From: Idiomarina seosinensis
Lineage (GTDB): Bacteria; Pseudomonadota; Gammaproteobacteria; Enterobacterales; Alteromonadaceae
Length of the DNA: 64,000 nucleotides
Direction: 5' to 3'
Assembly: GCF_003987275.1 (NCBI RefSeq)
Contig: NZ_PIQF01000002.1
Location: forward strand, 434,001-498,000
In this document: one piece after another, positions 36,829 through 44,849 of the stretch
How positions within the stretch are numbered: position 1 is the first letter of the stretch
Layout of the letters: every line of letters starts with the position of its first letter
Notes under the pieces: generated by a model
The model's database searches: none
The model's input: the letters and a program-made list of their open reading frames with translations, nothing else
Told to the model about the DNA's origin: nothing
Made by a program: the position numbers and the translations under genes

Positions 36829-37481
36829 GCTAAACGATACCCCACGCCGCGAATGGTCTGCACCCACTCCTTATTACCAAGCTTTTTGCGCAAGTTGTGG
36901 ACATGCACTTCCAATGCATTACTCTCTACCTGCTGCTCATTACGAAAAACGACTTGCTCCAGCTTATCGCGACTATGAACACGCTCCGGCGCAGCCATCA
37001 TTGCACGCAACAACTCAAATTCACGTTTCGACAAGTTCACTGGCTGCTGATTAACAAGCACCTGAAAATTCACCTCATCCAGGCTAATAGGCCCGCAAAC
37101 CAACTCTGGTGTTGCATAGCCTCGTTGACGCCTTACTAAGGCGCGCAGTCTCGCGGCAAGCTCGTTCATATCAAAAGGCTTTATCATGTAATCATCAGCC
37201 CCAAGATCCAGCAGCTTTACAGTTTCTGCGCTGTCATCTCTCGCTGTCAGCACCAATACCGGCAGCACTTGTCCTTTTTTACGCAAGGAGGACAATACGC
37301 GACTACCATCTAAATCGGGCAGACCCAGGTCAAGCACAACGACATCGTAATTAACCCGCTGACTCTCACTAATAGCAGCCGCACCAGTACGAACCCATTG
37401 CACGTTAAATTGCCGCTCGGACAAACCGAGTTCAACGGCTTGCCCGAGCATTGCATCATCTTCAACCAACAATAGATCCAT
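36819..37481 (-). CDS. OmpR-type response regulator, QseB/PmrA-like
   Basis: This 220-aa regulator has an N-terminal receiver: acidic ED at 7-8, phospho-Asp in VVLDLGLPDLDG near residue 51, Thr in VLTARDD and Lys in IKPFDMNEL. A winged-helix DNA-binding domain follows (SKREFELLRAM, HNLRKKLG, IRGVGYRLACG). This is the QseB/PmrA subgroup, which binds paired CTTAA half-sites. Three such boxes are in this window (35440, 41657, 42149). The gene sits in the operon started at 41590, so it probably autoregulates through the 41657 box. Confidence 0.94.
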   Translation of the reverse strand: MDLLLVEDDAMLGQAVELGLSERQFNVQWVRTGAAAISESQRVNYDVVVLDLGLPDLDGSRVLSSLRKKGQVLPVLVLTARDDSAETVKLLDLGADDYMIKPFDMNELAARLRALVRRQRGYATPELVCGPISLDEVNFQVLVNQQPVNLSKREFELLRAMMAAPERVHSRDKLEQVVFRNEQQVESNALEVHVHNLRKKLGNKEWVQTIRGVGYRLACG

Positions 37482-37501
37482 GTAGCCAATATCCTTACTA
37501 T

Positions 37502-38161
37502 TTATTGTTCGCGTTGTATTTTAGCCAACAACTGATTCACCTCGGCACGACGGGCTTCGTCCGCTAATGGTCGTTCAGGTCTGGGAGCCGCTTTTAATGC
37601 TTTTTGAGCGTAATGCTCTGCCTTTGCGTAATTGCCGTGCTCAAACCAATAATCAGCGTAAAAGTAGTTAGGGTCAATGCCACCGGGGTTAATTGTTAAG
37701 GCTTTTTCCAGCAGTTGCTGGGCCTTATCATCGTCACCAAATCCGAACGGCCAACCCGGAACTTTATAATACAAGGTGCCTAGAGAGGCATAGGCTGAAC
37801 CATCGAGCGCATTCGGATCTAACTCAAGCGCTTTCTCCAGCGACTTTTTCGACTCTTTCGCCAAACTCAGCGCTCCTAACCCACCTTTTGCACCTGCGTA
37901 AGTGCTTTTAATAATACCCAACCATATGTGTGCGGGAGCGGACTCAGGTTCTTGCTCAACCCACTGCTGAGCATCTGCGACAAGCGCTTCAAACTCTTGC
38001 TTTTGTCTGTCATTTTCTAACTGATAATTCACCGTTGCCCAGCGCTGCTGAAGGTCATGCAAGCGTTTCTGGCTGTTATCGCTGCTATTAAATTCAGCCG
38101 ATAACGCTGGTAGCCCCAATAAACCAATTAGAACAAATGCGTATAATTTAGTGCTTTTCAT
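37502..38161 (-). CDS. Exported TPR-repeat protein
   Basis: This 219-aa protein has a signal peptide (MKSTKLYAFVLIGLLGLPALSA) and several TPR-like helical pairs (APAHIWLGIIKS, ALDGSAYASLGTLYYK, DPNYFYADYWFEHGNYAKAEHYAQKAL). The start at 38161 has GAGGAATACC and overlaps the SDR end by 14 bp; an ATG at 38176 is less likely. It is the last gene before the two-component pair. It probably scaffolds or assists an envelope process. The exact role is unknown. Confidence 0.85.
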   Translation of the reverse strand: MKSTKLYAFVLIGLLGLPALSAEFNSSDNSQKRLHDLQQRWATVNYQLENDRQKQEFEALVADAQQWVEQEPESAPAHIWLGIIKSTYAGAKGGLGALSLAKESKKSLEKALELDPNALDGSAYASLGTLYYKVPGWPFGFGDDDKAQQLLEKALTINPGGIDPNYFYADYWFEHGNYAKAEHYAQKALKAAPRPERPLADEARRAEVNQLLAKIQREQ

Positions 38162-38954
38162 GGCGGTATTCCTCAAGTAATTGATATAAAGTATCTCGTG
38201 CTTTTTTCAAACTCCGTCCTACCTGTTCAGGCCACAGCCCGTTTAGGCGAACAAATAGCCGCTCCGGCCATCCGAGTGTTCGCAACCACGATTGGTTCTC
38301 TATTTGAGTGGCAAGCTGCTGCGCAACCTGCTGCGGAGCATCCTGTTTCGTTTTTAGTGTTGTATTTAACCGGCTAATCAAACCATTATTCAGTGAGGTC
38401 TTAATGGCACGTGGGGCTGCGTACATCACATTAATATCGCTGTTCAGCAACTCCCTATTCAACGCTTCGCTAAAGCCTCGCAAGCCGAATTTACTGGCAC
38501 AGTAAAGGCTTTGCCCCGGAAAACCGATAGCACCGAATACCGAGCCGATATTTAACACCCACCCTTTATTTGCGCTTAACACCGGCAGAAAATCATGAGT
38601 CAATGCAATGGGCACCATTAAGTTCGTAGTAATGACACGCTCAATATCATCGGCAGTAGCATTACCGAACAAGCCTTCATGAGTGACTGCGGCATTGTTA
38701 ATTAATCCGGTTACCGCTGCGCCCTGCTCTGTTATAAATTTAAGCAGCCGCGCACGTTCACTCTGTTGGGTCAAGTCAGCCTCAAATGACGTCTGATTAA
38801 GCCGCTTTGCCAGAGCGTCAAGCGTGCCACTGGTGCGCCCTACCATAATAAGCCTGGCCCCTCGTTGACTCAGTGCTTCGGCAAGGGCTTGACCAAGTCC
38901 GCCCGCCGCACCGGTTAGTACAATAGTTTGCTGTTGCCAATTAAACTGACTCAT
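38148..38954 (-). CDS. SDR family oxidoreductase in the T_hemolysin/AMP-ligase operon
   Basis: This 268-aa classical SDR has TGAAGGLGQALAEAL at about 14-28, NNAAVTHEG near 87, the Ser in NIGSVFG and Tyr/Lys in YCASKFGLRGF near 152. The C-terminal extension (WLRTLGWPERLFVRLNGLWP) resembles membrane-associated DltE/acyl-reductase-like SDRs. It overlaps the preceding oxidase gene by 4 bp, so the two are tightly coupled. It probably reduces or oxidises an intermediate made by the three upstream enzymes. The substrate is unknown. Confidence 0.9.
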   Translation of the reverse strand: MSQFNWQQQTIVLTGAAGGLGQALAEALSQRGARLIMVGRTSGTLDALAKRLNQTSFEADLTQQSERARLLKFITEQGAAVTGLINNAAVTHEGLFGNATADDIERVITTNLMVPIALTHDFLPVLSANKGWVLNIGSVFGAIGFPGQSLYCASKFGLRGFSEALNRELLNSDINVMYAAPRAIKTSLNNGLISRLNTTLKTKQDAPQQVAQQLATQIENQSWLRTLGWPERLFVRLNGLWPEQVGRSLKKARDTLYQLLEEYRHEKH

Positions 38955-39616
38955 AGCGGCTCTCCGGCCAGTTCAGGAAGAGCGCGAAACATGTCACCGT
39001 AAAGCCGATAAACATGCTTCGCTGTACGCACAATGACTTGCTGAGCTTTTTCATCGGTCACTTGGTTCATCAGCTGTTCAAAAAACTGCACATGCTCCTG
39101 GTCTAAGTCACCGTGCGATAATAAATAACTGAACGCAGAGTCTGGTAATTGCAGTGCGCCTTTTGTTTTGCCAGCAGCCTGTGTTGCCAGCTTAACGCTA
39201 GTGCCTTCCAGCACATGCGCCATGCCGAAAAATGCCGCAGGGTGCTCATTGTCGATAGCTTGATAAACCAGTGATACCATCGCTTGGGTTGATGTATGTG
39301 GTTCACTCGACTGCGCGACTTCAACGTCACCGCCAGCCGCCTTAATATCATTAAGTATCCAGCGTTCATGGCCATATTCTTCATTGATATACTCGATGAC
39401 TGCTTTACGCAGCCACTCATCCCGAAACGAGAGTTTGCTGCCACAACGCATTAATAATGGCGTGGTGTGCTTAACGTGGTGGTAAGCCTGAGTTAAAAAA
39501 GCACGATACCTTTCTATGGTTATCTCACCCTGCAACGCTTGTTGAATGGCAGGCGCGCTCAGTAAATAGCGTTGTTCGTTTTGGGTTTGTTCGCATAAAG
39601 TATTAAAGAACTTCAT
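38951..39616 (-). CDS. TenA/heme-oxygenase-like iron oxidase (HDO type)
   Basis: This 221-aa all-helical protein resembles the iron-containing redox enzyme (PF14518-like) and TenA/PqqC group. It keeps a plausible diiron ligand set: Glu/His in NEEYGHERW near residue 75, Glu in HVLEGTS near 137, and His/Asp/His in LSHGDLDQEHVQFF near 165. The start at 39616 follows GAGGTATACG and overlaps the AMP-ligase end by 14 bp. Such enzymes (UndA, BesC, SznF types) cleave or hydroxylate small acids and amines. The substrate is unknown here, but its place between a ligase and an SDR points to a small-molecule pathway. Confidence 0.85.
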   Translation of the reverse strand: MKFFNTLCEQTQNEQRYLLSAPAIQQALQGEITIERYRAFLTQAYHHVKHTTPLLMRCGSKLSFRDEWLRKAVIEYINEEYGHERWILNDIKAAGGDVEVAQSSEPHTSTQAMVSLVYQAIDNEHPAAFFGMAHVLEGTSVKLATQAAGKTKGALQLPDSAFSYLLSHGDLDQEHVQFFEQLMNQVTDEKAQQVIVRTAKHVYRLYGDMFRALPELAGEPL

Positions 39617-40994
39617 CGTATACCTCGTTAACAGATGAATAGGTTTTAGGGTCAATAACAACCTGATAAGCGTCTTTGATAGCGAGACGTCGTAAGCGCC
39701 CGGTGCCGGTTAACAAACCGTTGCTGACGGTGAAAGGTTCTTTCAAAACAACATAGCGTTGGATACGGGCGTAGTCCGGGAGTTGTTGGTTTACCTGATA
39801 AATAATCGAGCTAACCTGTTCAGCTGTTGAAGGGCTCGTTAACACCACCAAAGCTGTCAGCGGTGTTTCTTCATCGCCAAATACTGCCGCTTGGTGAATC
39901 GCTTGCTGACTGCACAGCTCTGCCTCTAACCACTCAGGGTCAATATTACGGCCATAGGCATTCACAATGATGTGTTTGCGTCGCCCTAAAATAATTAATC
40001 GCCCGTCTTCATCAAACTGCCCTAAATCGCCTGTGTTAATCTCGCTGGGAAACCAGCTTTCAGGGCTGTCCCAATAACCCAGCATGCTGTTTCCTCTGAC
40101 GACCACATCCCCATCGCGTATTGTGACAACGGCATGGTTCAGAGGATGTCCAACAGTTCCTGGCGCGACCGCAGTAGGCGAATTCAGCGCAACCACCGAA
40201 CTGAATTCAGATAACCCATACCCCTGAACAACTGGTAGCCCCAACGCCAGTGCTTGTCGTTCAAGTGTTGCACTCAGACGAGCACCACCGACGGCGAGTA
40301 ACTTGAACTGTTTCGCATCAATAGCCCCGCGTTTAGCTCCTTCAACAAGAGCATTAAGCAACGCCGGCGTGAGAATTAAGCTATCGGGTTGATAGTGAGA
40401 TAATGCCGAAAAGAACGTATTAGCGTGTATTGAGGACGAGCCTTTCAGCCCTAGTGTTTCGCCTTTAAAAAGCAAAACTTCTGCTCCTAGCCACAATGCC
40501 AGATAAACACCCGCAATATTCTCCAGAAGAATAGATAACGGCATAATAACCATGTGGCGATTGACACTAACCTCACTAACACGCTCAGCCAAAGCAGCAA
40601 CCGTGTTGAGTTGGTTTTCGACAGATAAGCAGACACCTTTGGGTTCGCCGGTACTACCTGAAGTAAAAGTAACTTTTGATGTTCCAGGCGGAAGCGGTTT
40701 GTTATCACTTACCTTTTTCTGTAAGTAGGCCTGCTGTTGCTGACTGAAAAATGGCGGCACCGGTATGCATACCTTATTAGCCAGCATGAGCGCTAAATCT
40801 TCAATCACCCATGCAATAGGGTCTGGGGTTTGTAAAAGAAATATTCTCTGAGGTTCCCGGTTAAGCTGATCAACTCGTTTATAAACCGCGTCTACAAGCG
40901 CTTGGTAACTCAGCTTTTGCTGTTCAGAGGACAGTGCAATTGCATCAGGAGCAGTTACCGCCTGCTGCTGTATTCGTTGGAACAAAGCATTCAT
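39603..40994 (-). CDS. AMP-dependent acyl synthetase/ligase
   Basis: This 463-aa adenylate-forming enzyme has the P-loop FTSGSTGEPKGVCLS near residue 105, GYGLSEFSS near 250, NTGDLGQFDEDGRL near 320 and GRRKHIIVNAYGRNIDPEWLEAEL. It is short in the N-domain compared with typical acyl-CoA synthetases. The C-terminal motif near residue 432 reads LLTGTGRLRR, where related long-chain synthetases have a catalytic Lys (LTPTxKxxR), so Lys is replaced by Arg. It overlaps the upstream T_hemolysin gene by 4 bp. No carrier protein is seen nearby. Confidence 0.9.
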   Translation of the reverse strand: MNALFQRIQQQAVTAPDAIALSSEQQKLSYQALVDAVYKRVDQLNREPQRIFLLQTPDPIAWVIEDLALMLANKVCIPVPPFFSQQQQAYLQKKVSDNKPLPPGTSKVTFTSGSTGEPKGVCLSVENQLNTVAALAERVSEVSVNRHMVIMPLSILLENIAGVYLALWLGAEVLLFKGETLGLKGSSSIHANTFFSALSHYQPDSLILTPALLNALVEGAKRGAIDAKQFKLLAVGGARLSATLERQALALGLPVVQGYGLSEFSSVVALNSPTAVAPGTVGHPLNHAVVTIRDGDVVVRGNSMLGYWDSPESWFPSEINTGDLGQFDEDGRLIILGRRKHIIVNAYGRNIDPEWLEAELCSQQAIHQAAVFGDEETPLTALVVLTSPSTAEQVSSIIYQVNQQLPDYARIQRYVVLKEPFTVSNGLLTGTGRLRRLAIKDAYQVVIDPKTYSSVNEVYDEVL

Positions 40995-41590
40995 AAGGCA
41001 ACCTCGCGAACAGAGACATGATTTGAATCTTGTGTCGTAATAAGCTGTTCAAAAACGCCGCCTTGCTCTAACCACCCGGCCAACACCACCGGCTGATGCT
41101 GGTAATAGTTGCCCCAGAAGTCTCGTGTTGACTCAGATAGCGCGCTTTGTTGTGCGGTTTCTAATGCTGTTAATGCGATACCCAGACGACTAAAGTACTT
41201 TTGCAGCGCGCGAGTGGCGGTAAATATCACAGCCGTTCGGTTATGCGAGTTCAGAAGTCTAACTACCGCACGAAATAATAAGGGTAAGTAACTCGGAGCT
41301 AATGCCGCCATTGACCCAACTTCTGCCACGCGCTCCGGGGGAGGCAGAGGTCTGGAGTTCACCTGATAGCCAGTAATAGGTTTGGTTAAATACGCTTGCG
41401 AAAATAGCGGCTGTTCGTCAGCCAACTGAACTCCGCACGCGGCAATCAGCTTAGCGTCATCGAATACAGCGATAAGTAAACGCGGCAAAGAGCGCAGACA
41501 GGCATTGAAGTTAAGCCAGTAACGTTCACAAATAAATGATTCAACCTGCTCACGTAACGGATGATCCGGTAATATCCAGCAGTGGCGCAT
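40991..41590 (-). CDS. Thermostable hemolysin family protein (PF12261-like, acyltransferase-like fold)
   Basis: This 199-aa protein lines up with the Vibrio thermostable (delta-VPH) hemolysin family: an N-terminal LREQVESFICERYWLNFNA, AVFDDAKLIAACGVQLA, EVGSMAALAP, then AVIFTATRALQKYFSRLGIAL and WGNYYQHQPVVLAG. The fold resembles GNAT/autoinducer-synthase-like acyltransferases, so the hemolysin name may mislead. It is the first gene of an operon with an AMP ligase, an oxidase and an SDR, 67 bp downstream of a PmrA/QseB box. I infer it transfers an acyl group made by the ligase. That is untested. Confidence 0.85.
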   Translation of the reverse strand: MRHCWILPDHPLREQVESFICERYWLNFNACLRSLPRLLIAVFDDAKLIAACGVQLADEQPLFSQAYLTKPITGYQVNSRPLPPPERVAEVGSMAALAPSYLPLLFRAVVRLLNSHNRTAVIFTATRALQKYFSRLGIALTALETAQQSALSESTRDFWGNYYQHQPVVLAGWLEQGGVFEQLITTQDSNHVSVREVAL

Positions 41591-41656
41591 CTATTTACTC
41601 CTTAAGTCAGCCCTGAGGCTGAAACAGCTTCGATGCTGTCACTTTATAAATAAAGA

Positions 41657-41673
41657 CTTAAGGAAAGCTTAAG
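41657..41673. promoter_or_regulatory. PmrA/QseB-type box before T_hemolysin operon
   Basis: CTTAAG-N5-CTTAAG matches the PmrA/QseB direct-repeat pattern exactly. It lies 67 bp upstream of the start at 41590, the first gene of the operon that ends with the qseBC-like pair. The operon and its regulator are therefore probably autoregulated. Confidence 0.75.
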
Positions 41674-41731
41674 TTGCAGTCAGCAATCATGGCTTAAGCG
41701 TTTGATTAAAAGTTCCAATTTTTTTAGAAAA

Positions 41732-42091
41732 TTAGAAAAACAAAATACTGATCCAGGTAACTATTAACAGCAGCAACGCAAAGAATACAGCAGCTGACGC
41801 TATATCTTTTGCACGACCACTCAACTCGTGAAACTCAGCACCAATACGGTCAATAACCGCTTCTACAGCCGAATTAAGTAGTTCGGTAATGACTAAAATA
41901 AATAAGCTAATAATGAGCAGTAGGCGTTCTGCAACTGATACATCAGCGAGCAGTGCAACCGGTATTAGAGCGGCACACATAAGAGCTTCCTGTCGAAACG
42001 CGGCTTCATAACGCCAAGCAGTTTTTATCCCTCGTAGTGAGTTAAACGTCGCTTTCCAAATTCGAGTCATACCGGTATGGGCTGGCTTCAT
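41732..42091 (-). CDS. dgkA: Diacylglycerol kinase DgkA
   Basis: This 119-aa three-helix membrane enzyme has the family signature ELLNSAVEAVIDRIG followed by HELSGRAKDIASAAVFFAL. It phosphorylates diacylglycerol to phosphatidic acid, recycling the lipid by-product of phosphoglycerol or phosphoethanolamine transfer. The divergent neighbour is an LtaS/OpgB-type transferase that would make that by-product. The box at 42149-42165 lies 58 bp upstream of dgkA and 51 bp upstream of the transferase, so the two could be induced together. Confidence 0.96.
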   Translation of the reverse strand: MKPAHTGMTRIWKATFNSLRGIKTAWRYEAAFRQEALMCAALIPVALLADVSVAERLLLIISLFILVITELLNSAVEAVIDRIGAEFHELSGRAKDIASAAVFFALLLLIVTWISILFF

Positions 42092-42148
42092 TGTCTATCC
42101 TCTCTTGGACTCTGATTTAAAGTACTCAGCACAGTTTATTAAAGCAGT

Positions 42149-42165
42149 CTTAAGCTTTACTTAAG
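42149..42165. promoter_or_regulatory. PmrA/QseB-type box in the dgkA/LtaS-like divergent promoter
   Basis: CTTAAG-N5-CTTAAG, an exact match to the PmrA/QseB direct-repeat pattern, is centred between the divergent dgkA (start 42091) and LtaS-like (start 42216) genes. Since CTTAAG is itself palindromic, the box can act in either direction. Confidence 0.75.
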
Positions 42166-42215
42166 GAGTGGTTGTTAGTTTCTTCACGTAGTCAGTAAAA
42201 AAAGAGCTAACATCT

Positions 42216-44213
42216 ATGTGGGCAGCAACGTCTAACAATACCTTATGGCAAACTCTAGCACTGTTTAAACCCGTGACCTATTTCGCAGGAGCCACTTTGG
42301 CGCTGTTAACCTGCTGTCGTTTATTACTTGCTGGACTCTATGCAGAGCGCGTTGAAAGCGCAATTAACTGGCTCGATTTTATTGTACTTGGCGTACGTGC
42401 AGACTTAATTCAAGTAGGATACTTTACGCTGATTCCATTATTAGTATTGTCGCCATTAAGTATGGTTTTACACAAATCGATAGCTCAGCGGTGGTGGCGG
42501 CGGTTATGGACAGTTTGGTTTTTGATTTGTGCATTAGTGTTGTGGTTCATGGAAGTCTCAACACCCGCATTCTTAGCACAGTATGATACTCGCCCAAACC
42601 GATTGTTCTTTGAGTACCTTGCGTACCCAAAAGAAGTTTTCTCTACCCTAATACATGGCTTTGCTGGTTGGCTTTTCACCGGAATTGCCTCAACACTGGT
42701 ATTCGTTTACCTTTCATATCGTTGGTATAAGAAATCCGAAGCTAACTTTCAACCAAGAGTCATAAAACGGCGTTACCTAATAGCAGTCATTCCAGTATTA
42801 ATCGTTACAACATTGTTCGGCATTCGATCGACTCTGGCACATCGGCCTGCCAACCCGGCATTTTTTGCGGTCACCTCCGATGCAATGGTTAATTCATTAA
42901 TTTTAAACTCCACTTACACCCTTGAGTACGCACTGTATAACCTAAAGCACGAAGCACAGGCAAATCGTGTTTACGGGAAACTCACTGACGAGGAGATCAT
43001 TAATGAAGTACGAAAAGTGCCCTATTTAGCCAATTTGGAGTTCCCTTTTGCCGATTATCCTACCGTGCATTACCAATCAGCTTCAGCCAAGCGCAAAATA
43101 CCTTTGAATATTGTGGTCATTCTGGAGGAAAGCCTTGGTGCGACCTTTGTTGAGTCGCTAGGTGGTATGCCGTTAACGCCGAACCTCGAGCGTTTAAAGA
43201 AACAGGGATGGTGGTTTGAAAACCTCTACGCAACCGGTACTCGCTCAGTCAGAGGTATCGAAGCCGTAATTTCCGGCTTTTTACCAACCCGTGCCCGCTC
43301 AACCGTCAAGCTATCGGGGTCACAGCGTCAGTTTTTTACGCTCGCAGATACGCTTTCCAGAGAAGGCTACAACACTGAGTTTATATACGGAGGACAAGCC
43401 CACTTTGACAATATGGCGAGTTTCTTTATTGGGAATGGATTTCAGTCTGTCATCGACCAGGACGACTATGAATCTCCCCAATTTGTAGGTAGCTGGGGAG
43501 TTAGTGACCAAGACTTATTGAATAAGTTACATCAACGCTTATCACAAGCCGATAACTCAGCCCCCCAGTTTACTCTTGCGTTTACCTCGTCAAACCACGA
43601 GCCATTTGAGTTCCCTGATGGTGAGATTACATTAGCAGAACAACCTAAGCAGACGGTCAACAATGCGGTTAAATACGCAGACCATGCGTTAGGCGAGTTC
43701 TTTGCAAAAGCACAGAAGAGTGACTACTGGCAAAATACATTATTTCTAGTGGTCGCTGACCACGATACCCGAGTTTACGGGGATGAATTAATCCCCGTCA
43801 GCAAATTCCATATTCCGGGACTCATTCTGGGGGCGGATATTAAGCCAAAAACCATTTCTGCAATCAGCAGCCAAATCGACTTGCCACCAACGCTTTTATC
43901 TCTTGCAGGCATATCGGCCTACTTACCGACGGTAGGGCAGGATCTCAGTCAACCCGATGTGCAACCGGAAAATCGAGCTATGATGCAATTTGGCGACAAT
44001 TATGGCTGGCTGGAACAGCACATTAACGGTCCACGTTTAACTCTGCTGCAAGTCGATAAATCAGTAAAACAATTTTGCTATCAATCATCGCCACAATCAC
44101 TAGCGCTGATTGAGGACAGACCGCAACCGGAGCATATCCGCAAAGTCCAGGCTTTTGCGATGCTGCCGTCTATTTTATACCAGCAACGAGCGTACTTTGT
44201 GCCCAGGCAATAA
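42216..44213 (+). CDS. LtaS/OpgB-type sulfatase-fold phosphoglycerol transferase
   Basis: This 665-aa protein has five TM helices in residues about 12-210 and a periplasmic sulfatase-type domain. VVILEESLGATFVES starts the domain near residue 297. The catalytic Thr is in YATGTRSVRG near 345, metal ligands lie in FVVADHDTRVYG near 525, and SSNHEPFEFP is present. This is the COG1368 family that transfers phosphoglycerol from phosphatidylglycerol onto glycans and releases diacylglycerol. Phosphoethanolamine transfer is less likely because the EptA motifs are absent. The divergent dgkA gene and the shared regulatory box support a membrane-modification module. Confidence 0.9.
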   Translation: MWAATSNNTLWQTLALFKPVTYFAGATLALLTCCRLLLAGLYAERVESAINWLDFIVLGVRADLIQVGYFTLIPLLVLSPLSMVLHKSIAQRWWRRLWTVWFLICALVLWFMEVSTPAFLAQYDTRPNRLFFEYLAYPKEVFSTLIHGFAGWLFTGIASTLVFVYLSYRWYKKSEANFQPRVIKRRYLIAVIPVLIVTTLFGIRSTLAHRPANPAFFAVTSDAMVNSLILNSTYTLEYALYNLKHEAQANRVYGKLTDEEIINEVRKVPYLANLEFPFADYPTVHYQSASAKRKIPLNIVVILEESLGATFVESLGGMPLTPNLERLKKQGWWFENLYATGTRSVRGIEAVISGFLPTRARSTVKLSGSQRQFFTLADTLSREGYNTEFIYGGQAHFDNMASFFIGNGFQSVIDQDDYESPQFVGSWGVSDQDLLNKLHQRLSQADNSAPQFTLAFTSSNHEPFEFPDGEITLAEQPKQTVNNAVKYADHALGEFFAKAQKSDYWQNTLFLVVADHDTRVYGDELIPVSKFHIPGLILGADIKPKTISAISSQIDLPPTLLSLAGISAYLPTVGQDLSQPDVQPENRAMMQFGDNYGWLEQHINGPRLTLLQVDKSVKQFCYQSSPQSLALIEDRPQPEHIRKVQAFAMLPSILYQQRAYFVPRQ

Positions 44214-44256
44214 GAGGGGGTTGTAGTAGTTAAGTAGAATTGGCACCGATTGATAG

Positions 44257-44751
44257 TCACTCTAAAAGCATATCAATTAACCAGCCTGAAAGATTATTAC
44301 GACCACCCAACCCCGACTTAGAATAAATGGATGATGCCTGCTGCCGAACGGTTTTTTCTTTTGTGCCGCGCACATCGGCAATTTCGTTAAAGCTAAGTCC
44401 CTTAATTAGTAAAACTGCAACCTCCTGCTCGCTAGAAGACAAGCTCCATTGTTTAAACCAAGACTGAACATCCGAGTAAGAGCCAAAGGACTGCTGCGGT
44501 GTTTGCTTTTTCCAGTCCGCCTCTTGCTGCTGATGTCGCAATAGCGCAGACTTTAACTGCTGCAATTGTTGATTTCGACGCAATACCCGTCGCCAAAGCA
44601 CAATAAACGCCGCAATTGAAATAACCACGGTTATTCCCTCTATGGCCAAGTGCCAAGTAGCCACTTGCATATGATAATCCGCCACGACATCAGAAATATT
44701 AGCAAACGCGATAAGTAATAAAATTACCATTAATAGTCGGTCAATTGTCAT
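44257..44751 (-). CDS. Membrane-tethered LuxR-type transcription regulator
   Basis: This 164-aa protein has two N-terminal TM helices (about 5-24 and 33-54), a coiled-coil linker (RNQQLQQLKSALLRHQQQEADW), and a C-terminal LuxR/GerE-type HTH with SEQEVAVLLIKGLSFNEIADVRGTKEKTVRQQ. No sensor domain is visible outside the membrane. It is divergent from the RND efflux operon across 98 bp, so it is probably that operon's local regulator. Confidence 0.87.
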   Translation of the reverse strand: MTIDRLLMVILLLIAFANISDVVADYHMQVATWHLAIEGITVVISIAAFIVLWRRVLRRNQQLQQLKSALLRHQQQEADWKKQTPQQSFGSYSDVQSWFKQWSLSSSEQEVAVLLIKGLSFNEIADVRGTKEKTVRQQASSIYSKSGLGGRNNLSGWLIDMLLE

Positions 44752-44849
44752 AAATTCCCCTTAACATACTACGCTTAGGACATCTGCCCGATGCATTAAT
44801 CCCTTAAAAACCCTAATCTTTAGGATGATATTAACCGATGGAGGTTTTG

